Below, piece by piece: positions 24,615 to 33,187 of a stretch of DNA of 44,947 nt; position 1 is the stretch's first letter, and each line of letters begins with the position of its first letter. The translations under genes and the position numbers were made by a program. Source of the stretch: Oscillospiraceae bacterium. GTDB lineage: Bacteria > Bacillota > Clostridia > Oscillospirales > Oscillospiraceae. Below the pieces are notes generated by a model. The model was given only the letters and a program-made list of their open reading frames with translations. It was not told where the DNA came from and searched no databases. The stretch covers positions 1-44,947 of the forward strand of contig CACXAQ010000014.1 of the NCBI GenBank assembly GCA_902765595.1, written 5' to 3'.

Positions 24615-25691
24615 TTGAAACGATCTCCGAACCGTAAAAAATCCATCGTCGTCTGCGGGTATTACGGCTATCGCAACATGGGCGACGACGCGATCCTGGA
24701 CATGATCTGCCGGGATTTTGCCGACGACTGTGAGCTGACCGTGCTGTCCTTTCGCCCGGAAGAGACGGAACGGCTTTACCCTGTGAAGGCGGTCAATCGC
24801 TTCCAGCTGCCCCAGGTGCTGCGGGCCATGTGGAACGCGGATCTTCTGTTGAGCGGCGGCGGCAGCCTTCTGCAGGACAAGACCTCCACCCGGTCTTTGC
24901 TGTATTATCTGTCCATTCTGAGGCTCGCGCAGCTCCGCGGCGTGCCGTCCGTGCTCTATGCGGCGGGGATCGGGCCCCTCCGCTCTCCGCAAAATCAAAA
25001 GCGGGTGGCCCGGGTGCTGCGGAAGGTGGACCTGATCACCCTGCGCGAGCGTGAGTCTCTGTCGCTGGCGGAGCGGCTCTGCCCCGGCAAGCAGGTTCTT
25101 TTGACCGCTGACCCGGTCTTTCACATGGAACCCTCGCCGGACAGCACCGCCATCCAGATTCTCCGGCAGAACGGGCTTGGAGGCAGGCCCATGTTCGCCG
25201 TCTCGCTGCGGAAAACGCCCCCGGGGCTTTGGCCCCGGCTGGCTGAGCTGCTGGACCGGGTCGCAGCCGCCGGCGCCTGCACGCCGGTCTTCGTCTGCAT
25301 GCAGGATCCCTCGGATTTTGAGGCGGCGGCGGCTGTACAAGGCCTGATGAAAGAACCGTCCCGTGTTCTGCGCGGCTGCGGCACCGGGCCGGATATGATC
25401 GCCGTGCTTCGACATATGCGCGGCGTCGTGGGCATGCGGCTGCACGCGCTGATCTTCGGCGCAGTGGCGGGCATACCGCTGGTCGGCTTCAACATAGATC
25501 CCAAGCTGGAGGCCCTGCTGCACGCGGTGCACGGGCCGGAACCCATTGAATTGAACGATTTTGACCCGGCGGAGACAGCGGAACAGATCTGCCGGATCCT
25601 GGCTGCGGGCAGGGCGCCGGATTGCACAAAGCTTATCGAACTAAGCCGGCAGCTGCCCGTCGCCGTCCGCGCTCTTTTGGCGCGGCGGTAA
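24615..25691 (+). CDS. csaB: Polysaccharide pyruvyl transferase CsaB
   Basis: A 358-residue pyruvyl transferase of the CsaB type, which adds ketal pyruvate to wall polysaccharide so that SLH-domain proteins can bind. It shows VVCGYYGYRNMGDDAILDMI at the N-terminus, LSGGGSLLQDKTSTRSLLYY, LRERESLSLAE and the C-terminal GMRLHALIFGAVAGIPLVGF motif. The start is TTG 24615, 8 bp after AGGAG; the nearby ATG at 24608 is out of frame. It lies between the WecG-like and flippase genes. The name follows family resemblance. Confidence 0.88.
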   Translation: MKRSPNRKKSIVVCGYYGYRNMGDDAILDMICRDFADDCELTVLSFRPEETERLYPVKAVNRFQLPQVLRAMWNADLLLSGGGSLLQDKTSTRSLLYYLSILRLAQLRGVPSVLYAAGIGPLRSPQNQKRVARVLRKVDLITLRERESLSLAERLCPGKQVLLTADPVFHMEPSPDSTAIQILRQNGLGGRPMFAVSLRKTPPGLWPRLAELLDRVAAAGACTPVFVCMQDPSDFEAAAAVQGLMKEPSRVLRGCGTGPDMIAVLRHMRGVVGMRLHALIFGAVAGIPLVGFNIDPKLEALLHAVHGPEPIELNDFDPAETAEQICRILAAGRAPDCTKLIELSRQLPVAVRALLARR

Positions 25692-25722
25692 CCCTGTACA
25701 CTGGACAAAAGGAGGCGAGGAC

Positions 25723-26985
25723 GTGGAACAGGAACCCAACAAACGCAAAAAAACGGTGCTGCTGAAAAACACCTTCATGCTCTATGTCCTGACCTTTTCC
25801 TCCTATATCCTGGGCTTTCTGGTGATCCCCTATGAGACGCGGGTGCTCCACACCGAGAAATTCGGTCTGGTGACCCTGGCCATGGCCATCATGATCTATT
25901 TCCAGAAGACCATCGACTTTGGCTTTCTCCTGTCCGCCACCGAAGAGGTCTCCCTGCACCAGGAGGATCGGCGGGAGCTGTCCCGGATCCTCACAGCCGT
26001 CACCCTCGGAAAGCTCCTGCTGACCGTCCTGTCCGGAGGGGTTCTGTTCCTGCTGTGTCAGCTCGTGCCCCGGTGGCAGGGAAACACCGGCTTCTTCCTC
26101 CTGTATTTTGCCGCCACCGCGCTGAACTGTCTCATGCCGGACTTCCTCTATCGGGGCCTGGAGCAGATGGAGGCCATCACGGTGCGCACCGTGCTGATCA
26201 AGATCTTTTTTACCGCAATGATCTTTCTCTTCCTCCACGGGCCGGAGGACTATTACCTCATCCCCCTCCTGAACACCATCGGCAACGCCGTTGCGCTGCT
26301 GGGCGTGTTCATCCATCTCCGGAAAAAGCTGGGGCTGGGCTTTACGCGCTGCAGCTGGCGCGACACCTTTGAAAGCCTGGGCCGGTCCAGCGTCTTTTTC
26401 CTCTCCCGCATCGCCACCACCAGCTACACGGCGGTCAACACCATCCTGCTGGACCTGGTCTCCGGCGGGGCTTCCACGGCTTTTTACGGCAGCGCGGATA
26501 AAGTGGTGAATATCGCGAAGGGCGTATTCCAGCCCGTTTCGGACAGCCTGTATCCCTACATGACCAAGAACCGGGATTTCCGGCTGTTGAAAAAGGTGCT
26601 GCTCATCGCGGAGCCTGTGATCCTGCTGGGCTGCGCGGTGGTCTTCCTCTGGGCGGAGCCTCTCTGCGTGCTGTTTTTCGGGGAGGAATACGCCCCCACC
26701 GGGCGGGTGCTGCGGGCCATGCTGCCCATGATCGCGGCGCTGCTGCCCAACTATCTCCTGGGCTTCCCCACGCTGAGCGCCATGGGCATGACCCAATATG
26801 CCAATTACGCGGTGATCTTCGGTTCGCTGGTGCATGTGTTCAATCTTGTGCTGATCTTTATTCTGGGCAAGGTCAATATGGTGACGCTGGGGCTGCTGGC
26901 CTCTGCGGCGGAGCTGTCGATCCTTCTGTTCCAGATCGTTGTGATTTACCGGAACCGGGACAAGCTGGCCGCAAAAGACTCTTGA
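25723..26985 (+). CDS. Polysaccharide flippase (Wzx/MOP superfamily)
   Basis: A 420-residue integral membrane protein with about twelve membrane segments, of the oligosaccharide flippase family. The N-terminus KKTVLLKNTFMLYVLTFSSY followed by PYETRVLHTEKFGLVTLAMA is the usual Wzx pattern (Y-x-x-R-x-L-x-x-E-x-FG). It would flip the lipid-linked repeat unit assembled by the upstream enzymes. The start is GTG 25723, behind AAAGGAGG, 31 bp after csaB. A terminator follows. Confidence 0.9.
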   Translation: MEQEPNKRKKTVLLKNTFMLYVLTFSSYILGFLVIPYETRVLHTEKFGLVTLAMAIMIYFQKTIDFGFLLSATEEVSLHQEDRRELSRILTAVTLGKLLLTVLSGGVLFLLCQLVPRWQGNTGFFLLYFAATALNCLMPDFLYRGLEQMEAITVRTVLIKIFFTAMIFLFLHGPEDYYLIPLLNTIGNAVALLGVFIHLRKKLGLGFTRCSWRDTFESLGRSSVFFLSRIATTSYTAVNTILLDLVSGGASTAFYGSADKVVNIAKGVFQPVSDSLYPYMTKNRDFRLLKKVLLIAEPVILLGCAVVFLWAEPLCVLFFGEEYAPTGRVLRAMLPMIAALLPNYLLGFPTLSAMGMTQYANYAVIFGSLVHVFNLVLIFILGKVNMVTLGLLASAAELSILLFQIVVIYRNRDKLAAKDS

Positions 26986-27026
26986 GAGAAAGAAGGGAAC
27001 GCTGTGAGGATGGTTTATGCAAAAAA

Positions 27027-27073
27027 GGAAAGCCCGCTTGTGCGCCCTTCGCGCAAGCGGGCTTCCCTTTTTT
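27027..27073. terminator. Bidirectional terminator between converging flippase genes
   Basis: GGAA-AGCCCGCTTG (from 27027) pairs with CAAGCGGGCTTCC (27054-27066) with small bulges. It is flanked by A6 on the left and T8 on the right, so it can end transcription from both directions. Confidence 0.85.
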
Positions 27074-28578
27074 TATGATCGCTTCAGCTTTTTCAGTCCT
27101 TTTTCCGCCAGGCGCTTGACCTTGTCTCCGAAAAACAGCCAATTGATCCCGATCGCGGTCAGGGCCCACAGTCCCGCCGTCTCCGCCGCCAGCAGAAGCC
27201 ATGCGCCGACCGAGACGGTCCTCATGGAGATGCGGCTGCAGAGAAGGCCCGCAGGGAGCGCCGTGAGTCCATCCGCCAGCAGGTGGATCCAAAAGCCCCG
27301 GATCGGAACATGCAAAATGTGTCGGGAATCATAAAGCGCCATCCAGACGGTCTGATAGGCCATGGCGCACAAGGTCCCCAGCGCCACGCCCGCCAGGCCC
27401 CAGAGCTTTACGGTGAGCACCGAGACGGCGATGTTCAGCAGCGCGGCCGTGATATGACAGCGCTGGGTCTGCCGGAAGTGTCCCGCCGCCAGGATCAGCA
27501 GGTCGTAGGGCAGGCGCAGGCAGTGGCCCGCGTGGGCCAGGGTGATCAGCAGGGCGAACAGCGGGACCTGGTAGTTGGCGTCGTTTATCCCGCTGGTATA
27601 GACCTGAATAAAGGGCAGGATCAGCACGCCGGTGCAGCCGAAGAGAAAGACGGTCCCGGTGTGCAGCAGCCATTCGGTCCAGTCGAAAAGCTCCCGCAGC
27701 CGCTCTGTCTCCTCCTTGGCGATCAGCTCGCCCATGAGGGCCTGCACCCCGTAGGTCAGGGACAGGAAGAGGTTTTTGACCCCGTAGATCACCATGTGGT
27801 AAACGGAATAGACGGATACGTTTTTCAGGGTGGACAGCAGGGTCAGCACGATGACGTCCGTCTTTTCCAGCACATAATAGGAGACGTGCTGGGCGATGCC
27901 GTTCCACTTCTGCCGGATCGGCTCTTCTTCCGCGCGAGATCTTCTCTCGATGTGATAATGGCGCCTGACATAGAGCCGGAGGGCCATGGGGCGGATCAGA
28001 AAGATCAGGGCCGTGCTCAGCTTGACGGTCCGGATGTCGGCGCCCCATTCGATCAGAGCGGCGCTGGCGGCGGTGTTCAGAAGAAGCGCGGCCGTCTGCG
28101 CCGCGTATTGGACATAGCCCCTCTGGTCCGCGGTGAGCAGCAGTCGGTCCACCAGGCCGAGATAATACTGGGCAAAGGTGCCGACGCCGATGGCGAGGAT
28201 CAGCGCGCCCGTATAGGCCCGGTCAAAGCCGCCGGCGAACCGGGGATAGACCAGCAGAAGTCCCGCCGTGTACAGCCCCAGCGCCAGGGCGATTTTGGAG
28301 AAAAAGCGCCTTGCGGAGGAGGCGATCCGGCTGACAGCGTTCAGATCCCGCTCCGCCAGCGGCTTATACAGAGACGCCTGTACCACCGCGCCCACGCCCA
28401 GCTCCAAAAACGCGATCAGCTCCAGAAACTGCGTGATGGAGCCCACCAGGCCGTTTACCTCGGACCCGTATCGGGCAAGGATCAGCCGGGGCAGAAGAAA
28501 GCCGCAGACGATGTTGGTGACCTGAAACACCAGGGAAGCGACGGTATTTCGTTTTAATCGTTCTTTCCGATCCTGCAT
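27073..28578 (-). CDS. Polysaccharide biosynthesis/flippase-like membrane protein
   Basis: A 501-residue membrane protein with about twelve to fourteen segments, related to the MOP flippase superfamily. Its N-terminus (RNTVASLVFQVTNIVCGFLL, PRLILARYGSEVNGLVGSIT) is typical of clostridial polysaccharide transporters. It contains a basic cytoplasmic loop near residues 205-225 and a C-terminal lysine-rich tail (KVKRLAEKGLKKLKRS). It converges on the first flippase and so is transcribed separately. The start ATG 28578 has only a weak ribosome site (AGGCAGGC). Confidence 0.85.
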   Translation of the reverse strand: MQDRKERLKRNTVASLVFQVTNIVCGFLLPRLILARYGSEVNGLVGSITQFLELIAFLELGVGAVVQASLYKPLAERDLNAVSRIASSARRFFSKIALALGLYTAGLLLVYPRFAGGFDRAYTGALILAIGVGTFAQYYLGLVDRLLLTADQRGYVQYAAQTAALLLNTAASAALIEWGADIRTVKLSTALIFLIRPMALRLYVRRHYHIERRSRAEEEPIRQKWNGIAQHVSYYVLEKTDVIVLTLLSTLKNVSVYSVYHMVIYGVKNLFLSLTYGVQALMGELIAKEETERLRELFDWTEWLLHTGTVFLFGCTGVLILPFIQVYTSGINDANYQVPLFALLITLAHAGHCLRLPYDLLILAAGHFRQTQRCHITAALLNIAVSVLTVKLWGLAGVALGTLCAMAYQTVWMALYDSRHILHVPIRGFWIHLLADGLTALPAGLLCSRISMRTVSVGAWLLLAAETAGLWALTAIGINWLFFGDKVKRLAEKGLKKLKRS

Positions 28579-28643
28579 TTGCCTGCCTCGCTCCGACGTC
28601 CTCTCCGCGGTCCGGGGCTTTGATCAGGCCCCGCCCTTGTAGT

Positions 28644-28772
28644 CTGTCCAGTCCGGGGCGCCTTCAAACCGTGTCTGCCCTTCCCCGCGCCCGGGACCTG
28701 AGCGGAACGTGCTTTTCCGCCAGAGCGGGAGAAGCGAAGCTCCGCGCCCGGGTGGAGAGCCTGGGGCTGTAA
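28644..28772 (+). pseudogene. Possible remnant of a flavodoxin C-terminus
   Basis: The 300-bp gap 28579-28879 holds no intact gene. One plus-strand frame ending at TAA 28770 reads GRLQTVSALPRARDL, then SGTCFSARAGEAKLRARVES and LGL. The last 20 residues follow the pattern of the flavodoxin C-terminus at 3627 (F-S-A-R-A-x-E-x-x-L-R-x-x-[IV]-x-x-L-G-L). No start codon, RBS or FMN loop is visible upstream. I read it as the decayed 3' end of a flavodoxin gene. Confidence 0.35.
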
Positions 28773-28812
28773 GGCATCTGCGCCTCGGGACGTCACAAAA
28801 CCCCGGCAGCGC

Positions 28813-28851
28813 AAAAAGGATCCGGATCGTGTGCGATCCGGATCCTTTTTT
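28813..28851. terminator. Bidirectional terminator, 17-bp perfect stem
   Basis: AAAAAGGATCCGGATCG (28813-28829) and its exact complement (28834-28850) enclose a TGTG loop, giving A and T tracts on both sides. It ends the minus-strand aminopeptidase gene and any rightward transcript. Confidence 0.9.
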
Positions 28852-28879
28852 ATTCGACAGGTCTGATTGCAGGCCGCGC

Positions 28880-30115
28880 TCAGGCCCAGGTGCCGTTGCG
28901 GAAAATGGGTGTGACGCTGCCGTCCAGGCGGATGCCGTCGATGCTCAGGTCGTCGCTGCCCACCATGAAGTCCACATGGATGATGGAGTCGTTGATGCCG
29001 CGCTTCTGGGCCTCAGCAGCGGTGAGGGCGTCGCCGTCGGGCAGGACTTCCTTGAAGCCCGCGCCCAGGGCCACGTGGCAGCAGGCGTTTTCATCAAAGA
29101 GCGTCTCATAGAACAGGAAGCCGCAGCGGTTCACCGGGCTCTCCTTGGGGACCAGCGCCACCTCGCCCAACATGTTGGCGCACTCGTCCATGGCCAGCAT
29201 CTTCTCCAGCAGGTCCTGCCCCTTCTCCGCTCTGCAGGAGACGGCGCGGCCGTTTTCAAAGGTGATGGCAAAGTTTTCGATCAGCTGGCTGTTCCAGCTC
29301 AGGGGCTTGGTGGAGACCAGCGTCCCCTCGCAGCTTCCCGCCAGCGGGGAGGTGAAGATCTCCTCCGTGGGCATGTTGGGGATGTAGCTGGCGCCGTTGT
29401 GGGAATTGACCGCCGCGGCGCCCTCCCAGCGGGCTTCGGGGATCAGCTCCACGGTAAAGTCGGTGCCGTTGGCGCTGTGGTAGCGGAGGTGGCGGAAGTT
29501 CTGGGCGTTGAGCCAGGCCGCCTTGGCGGAGATGAACTGGGTATGGGCCTGCCAGGCGGCCACCGGGTCGTTCTCCCCGTCGATGCGCACCGTCGTCAGC
29601 ACCGCGTCCCAGAGCTTTTCAACGGCGTTTTCCACCGTCTCCTCCGGGAAGCACTTCTTTGCCCACTTCTCCGAGGGGTAGGCCGCGATGGTCCACTGGT
29701 GCTTGCCGTCAATGGCGTCCCGATAGGGCTTGAGCACCCGGGCGCGGCTGCGGCTGACGTAGGAGAGCTTCTCCGGCGCGATGCCGGCCAGGGCGTCCGG
29801 GTCCTGGGAGGCGATGAAGATCCGGCAGGGCAGGTCCATGGTCATCTGCCGGGCCTTGGCCTCTTCCCACTCCAGCACAGTCCCCAGGGTCTCCTGCTCG
29901 GCATACTGGAAGTGCAGCCGGGAGATCCCGTCGCTCTGCCACTCCACATTGACCTTTTTCGCCCCGGCCTTGTAGCATTCCTCGGTCAGCAGCTCGGCAA
30001 AGGGAGCCTGCTCCACCGCGATATTCAGCAGCACGGTCTGTCCGGGGCGGACGTTAGCGCCGGAGCGCACGATCAGCCGCGCATAGCTCTGTAAAACCTC
30101 CTGGGTCACTTTCAT
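28880..30115 (-). CDS. M29-family aminopeptidase (AmpS/PepS type)
   Basis: A 411-residue metallo-aminopeptidase of the M29 (thermophilic aminopeptidase T/PepS) family, cytoplasmic, trimming N-terminal residues from peptides. It shows the family opening LQSYARLIVRSGANVRPGQT, metal-site regions in NMPTEEIFTSPL (Glu) and the C-terminal NRCGFLFYETLFDENACCHVALGAGF and INDSIIHVDFMVGSDDLSID stretches that supply Glu/His/Asp ligands. The start is ATG 30115, preceded by GGAGGTAT; longer frames upstream cross a terminator. It is transcribed alone. Confidence 0.9.
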   Translation of the reverse strand: MKVTQEVLQSYARLIVRSGANVRPGQTVLLNIAVEQAPFAELLTEECYKAGAKKVNVEWQSDGISRLHFQYAEQETLGTVLEWEEAKARQMTMDLPCRIFIASQDPDALAGIAPEKLSYVSRSRARVLKPYRDAIDGKHQWTIAAYPSEKWAKKCFPEETVENAVEKLWDAVLTTVRIDGENDPVAAWQAHTQFISAKAAWLNAQNFRHLRYHSANGTDFTVELIPEARWEGAAAVNSHNGASYIPNMPTEEIFTSPLAGSCEGTLVSTKPLSWNSQLIENFAITFENGRAVSCRAEKGQDLLEKMLAMDECANMLGEVALVPKESPVNRCGFLFYETLFDENACCHVALGAGFKEVLPDGDALTAAEAQKRGINDSIIHVDFMVGSDDLSIDGIRLDGSVTPIFRNGTWA

Positions 30116-30204
30116 CCTGTATACCTCCTGTGATGTGGCAGTTTTCGTTTTGCCTGGCCCCATTTTACCCCATTTCCGACAGAAAGGCAAGCGGAGCGTG
30201 CAAA

Positions 30205-30236
30205 GGCCCCCGGACGGGATCGCCTGTCCGGGGGCC
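30205..30236 (-). terminator. Terminator of the Fe-S/FAD oxidoreductase gene
   Basis: GGCCCCCGGAC (30205-30215) pairs with GTCCGGGGGCC (30226-30236). On the minus strand it is followed by TTTG. It lies just past the stop at 30253. Confidence 0.65.
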
Positions 30237-30252
30237 TGCGTATGTTTTGGGA

Positions 30253-32865
30253 TCACTTCTGCTCGCGCAGCTGCTTGATGCGGATGCGATGCTCCCGGTT
30301 GGCAATGAACTCGGGCAGCACCTTGGGCCGATCCTGGTACTCGATGCTCTCCTGGAAGGTGCGCTTCTTCAGGTGGATGGCGTCGAACTTGCAGCGGGTG
30401 GTGCACACGCCGCAGCCCAGGCACTTGTTGGGATCCACGAAGCTGGCGCCGCAGCCAAGGCAGCGGGCCGTCTCGATCTTGAGCTGCTCCTCGGTAAAGG
30501 TCTTGCGGTCGTCCTTGAAGGTGGACGCCTTGCTCTCGTCCTTGCCGGGGATCTGGCGGCCGTCACGGCTGCTGTCACGGCGGACGGTGTCAAAGTCCAC
30601 GTTGTCCTTGTCAAAGGCGTGGTAGCTCAGCCGGTCGCGGCCGATCACCAGGCTCTGGCCGGGATGGACGTAGCGGTGGATGGAGATGGCCGCCTGCTTG
30701 CCCTGGGCGATGGCGTCGATGGCAAACTTGGGGCCGGTGTAGGCGTCGCCGCCCACGAAGATGTCGGGCTGCTCGGTCTGATAGGTGACGGAGTCGGCCT
30801 TGACGCGGCCCTTCTCGTCCTGGCTCAGCAGGCCCAGGTCCAGCTCGCCCAGCTCGATGCGCTGGCCGATGGCGGCCAGGACGGCGCTGCACTTGATCTC
30901 CTTGTCGCCCTCGCAGACGAGAGAGGCCACCTTGCCGTTCTTGCCCTTGATCTCCACGGGCTTGTGCTCGAAGAGGAACTTCACGCCCTCTTCCCGGGCC
31001 TCGGCCACTTCGGCGGGATCGGCGGGCATATCGCTCTCCTTCCGGCGGTAGGCCACCGTCACGTCGGCGCCCAGGCGGACTGCGGTGCGGGCCACGTCCA
31101 TGGCCACGTTGCCGCCGCCGACCACGACGACCTTCTTGCCGATTTCGGGCTTCTTGCCGGCGTTGGCCTCCCGCAGGAAGTCGATGCCGCCCCAGACGCC
31201 GTGCAGCTCCTCGCCGGGGATGCCGAGGGAAGCGGACTTCTGGGCGCCGACGGCCAGGTAGAAGGCGTCATAGCCCTGCTCGCGCAGCTGCTGGATGGTC
31301 ACGTCCTTGCCCACCTCCACGCCGCAGCGGAAGATGACGCCCAGCTCCTTGAGCACGTCGATCTCGGCGTCCAGCACGTTCTTCTCCAGCCGGAAGCTGG
31401 GGATGCCGTAGCGCAGCATGCCGCCGGGCTGGTCGTTCTTGTCGAACACGGTGACCTTGTAGTTGTCGGCCGCCAGGAAGTAGGCGCAGCTCAGGCCGGC
31501 AGGACCGGCGCCGATGATGGCGATCTTCTTGTCGCTGTAGTCGTACAGCTTTTTGGGCACGAAGCGGGTATCCCGGTTCAGCTCCTTGTCGGCGATGAAC
31601 TTCTTGATCTCGTCGATGGCCACGGCCTGGTCCAGACGGGCGCGGGTGCACTCATCCTCGCACTTGCGGTTGCAGATGCGGCCGCAGACGGCGGGCAGAG
31701 GATTCTCTTTCTTGATGAGCTCCAGGGCGTCCAGGTATCTGCCCTGGGCGGCCAGCTTGATGTAGCCCTGCACGGCGATGTGGGCGGGGCAGGCGGTCTT
31801 GCAGGGGGCGGTGCCTTCCGGGGCGATGTACTCCCGGTTGGTGCGGTGCTCGGGGTTCCAGTGCTCCGGGGTCCACTCGATGTCGTCGGGCAGCTCGTGG
31901 GGCTTGTGCTCGATGGGGGTCTTGGCGCAGAGCTTCTGGCCCATCTGGATGGCGTTGTTGGCGCAGCGGTCGGTGCACTGGCCGCAGGCCACGCACTTCT
32001 GCTGGTCGATCTCGGCCACGTAGTTGCTCTTGGAGGCGGCGGGGGTGTTGTAGTACTGGGTCATGCCCAGGGCCAGGCAGCTCTCGGGCATGCAATTGCA
32101 GATGGCGAAGGTCTCGCCCTGGTGCAGGGTGGTGATCTGGTGGACGCAGCCCCGCTCCTCGAACTTCTTGATCAGCTCCTTGGCATGCTCCACCGTGCAG
32201 GGAGTGCCCTTGCCGGTGCGGTTGAACATGTCGCCCACATGGCCCATGAAGAGGCAGTAGCCCTCGTCCAGGTCGCCGCTGCCCTCGCCCATCAGTCTGC
32301 GCACGCGGCGGCACTGACAGGGCGTGATGCTGATGTGGCCTTCGTTATCCTCGATGTACTTGTTGCAGCGCTCGTTGTCGATGGCGATCGCGTCGGCGGG
32401 GATGGCGCTCTCCACGGGGATGACGCGCATGATGCCGGCGCCCATGGGGGTGTTGGGCGCGTGCTCGATCTGGCTGGTGGTGGCATGCTGCTGGAAGCAG
32501 TAGGCGATCTCGGGGTGAGCCAGGCAGAACTTCTCGTTGATGAGCAGGAACTCAAAGATGCCGGGGGTATAGGGCGGCAGCAGGTAGATCTCCAGGCCCA
32601 CCTTGGGCACCACCACCTGTACCACCAGGCCGATCTCGGTGATCTCGTGCAGGATCTCGCGGGTCCGCTTGACGGACATCTTGGCCTTGCGGGCGATCAC
32701 GGGGACGAAGGACGGCTTCATGCTGGTCATGGCCAGCATGACGGCGATCTGCTCGTCGGTGATCCACTTCTCGAAGAGCTTGTACTCCGCGCAGTCCGGC
32801 GTGATCTTATAGTGCCGGTCGTTGATCTTCTCACAGAGTCTGATCAGATTCTCTCTAACTTCCAA
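30253..32865 (-). CDS. NAD(P)/FAD oxidoreductase with Fe-S clusters and N-terminal winged-helix-like region
   Basis: An 870-residue modular protein. About 35-100 reads like a winged helix (DEQIAVMLAMTSMK, SVKRTREILHEITEIGLVVQV). About 160-285 has extra Cys (CQCRR, CNCMPESC). A ferredoxin motif CVACGQCTDRC (Cys291, 294, 297, 301) follows. About 355-415 is the Cys-rich region of glutamate synthase small-subunit-like proteins. The GltD-like flavoprotein (about 440-770) has FAD motif AIIGAGPAGLSC and NAD(P) motif VVVVGGGNVAMD. The C-terminal ferredoxin is CLGCGVCTTRC. It probably moves electrons between NAD(P)H and a ferredoxin-type partner; no GltA partner is adjacent. The start is TTG 32865, 8 bp after AAGGAGGG. 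Confidence 0.85.
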   Translation of the reverse strand: MEVRENLIRLCEKINDRHYKITPDCAEYKLFEKWITDEQIAVMLAMTSMKPSFVPVIARKAKMSVKRTREILHEITEIGLVVQVVVPKVGLEIYLLPPYTPGIFEFLLINEKFCLAHPEIAYCFQQHATTSQIEHAPNTPMGAGIMRVIPVESAIPADAIAIDNERCNKYIEDNEGHISITPCQCRRVRRLMGEGSGDLDEGYCLFMGHVGDMFNRTGKGTPCTVEHAKELIKKFEERGCVHQITTLHQGETFAICNCMPESCLALGMTQYYNTPAASKSNYVAEIDQQKCVACGQCTDRCANNAIQMGQKLCAKTPIEHKPHELPDDIEWTPEHWNPEHRTNREYIAPEGTAPCKTACPAHIAVQGYIKLAAQGRYLDALELIKKENPLPAVCGRICNRKCEDECTRARLDQAVAIDEIKKFIADKELNRDTRFVPKKLYDYSDKKIAIIGAGPAGLSCAYFLAADNYKVTVFDKNDQPGGMLRYGIPSFRLEKNVLDAEIDVLKELGVIFRCGVEVGKDVTIQQLREQGYDAFYLAVGAQKSASLGIPGEELHGVWGGIDFLREANAGKKPEIGKKVVVVGGGNVAMDVARTAVRLGADVTVAYRRKESDMPADPAEVAEAREEGVKFLFEHKPVEIKGKNGKVASLVCEGDKEIKCSAVLAAIGQRIELGELDLGLLSQDEKGRVKADSVTYQTEQPDIFVGGDAYTGPKFAIDAIAQGKQAAISIHRYVHPGQSLVIGRDRLSYHAFDKDNVDFDTVRRDSSRDGRQIPGKDESKASTFKDDRKTFTEEQLKIETARCLGCGASFVDPNKCLGCGVCTTRCKFDAIHLKKRTFQESIEYQDRPKVLPEFIANREHRIRIKQLREQK

Positions 32866-32895
32866 AAATACACCCTCCTTGTATCAAACAATGAT

Positions 32896-32955
32896 CCGTC
32901 ATATTACGACGGCATAGTCCGTTGTTAGTTTATTCGCTTGGAGAGTGATTGTCAA
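32896..32955 (-). promoter_or_regulatory. Promoter and palindromic operator of the Fe-S/FAD oxidoreductase gene
   Basis: On the minus strand, -35 TTGACA (32950-32955), 17-bp spacer and -10 TAAACT (32927-32932). Between the -10 and the ribosome site lies a 17-bp near-perfect palindrome, CCGTCATATTACGACGG (32896-32912), with one mismatched pair. Its position suggests repression. The regulator is unknown; the protein's own winged-helix-like region is one candidate. Confidence 0.6.
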
Positions 32956-32989
32956 TGGTCGTTTTCCCCGCGGTGTCGCATAAAATCGC

Positions 32990-33018
32990 AAAAAACGGAC
33001 GGGAGCACTCTGCTCCCG
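32990..33018 (-). terminator. Terminator after the 45-aa gene
   Basis: CGGGAGCA (33000-33007) and TGCTCCCG (33011-33018) form a hairpin with a CTC loop. On the minus strand it is followed by TCCG and T6. It ends the spoVAC transcript. Confidence 0.8.
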
Positions 33019-33046
33019 CCCGGGTCACGCTATTTGCTTTTTTTCT

Positions 33047-33184
33047 TCAGGGCCAGTTGCCGCTGATCCCGTCGGGGGCCGAAGGCTCCCCGGTCCCCGT
33101 CTCATTCCGGGCCCGCTCCCGGGCACGCCGGTCGCTGTCGGTAGGCACCGGCGGCTCCTGCTTCTTCTCCTTTTCCTTTTTCAT
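33047..33184 (-). CDS. 45-residue hydrophilic protein downstream of spoVAC
   Basis: On the minus strand, ATG 33184 follows a GGGAGG site by 8 bp and opens a 45-codon frame ending at TGA 33047. The product starts MKKEKEKKQEPP and is highly charged, with an Arg-rich centre (SDRRARERARNE) and the C-terminus SGNWP; it has no membrane segment. It starts 3 bp after the spoVAC stop and is followed by a good terminator, so it appears to be the second gene of that operon. I recognise no family. Co-transcription suggests a role in the spore. Confidence 0.6.
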   Translation of the reverse strand: MKKEKEKKQEPPVPTDSDRRARERARNETGTGEPSAPDGISGNWP

Positions 33185-33187
33185 TGC

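Noticed and set aside
28554-28814. Minus-strand 86-codon frame in the gap before the aminopeptidase
   Set aside because: Arg/Gly/Pro-rich with no ribosome site or recognisable motif; it is opposite the flavodoxin-like remnant.
30130-32928. A 932-codon plus-strand open frame opposite the oxidoreductase gene
   Set aside because: It is the antisense of a clear Fe-S/FAD enzyme in very GC-rich DNA; the product is a low-complexity Gly/Ala/Leu/His/Asp string with no domain or ribosome site.
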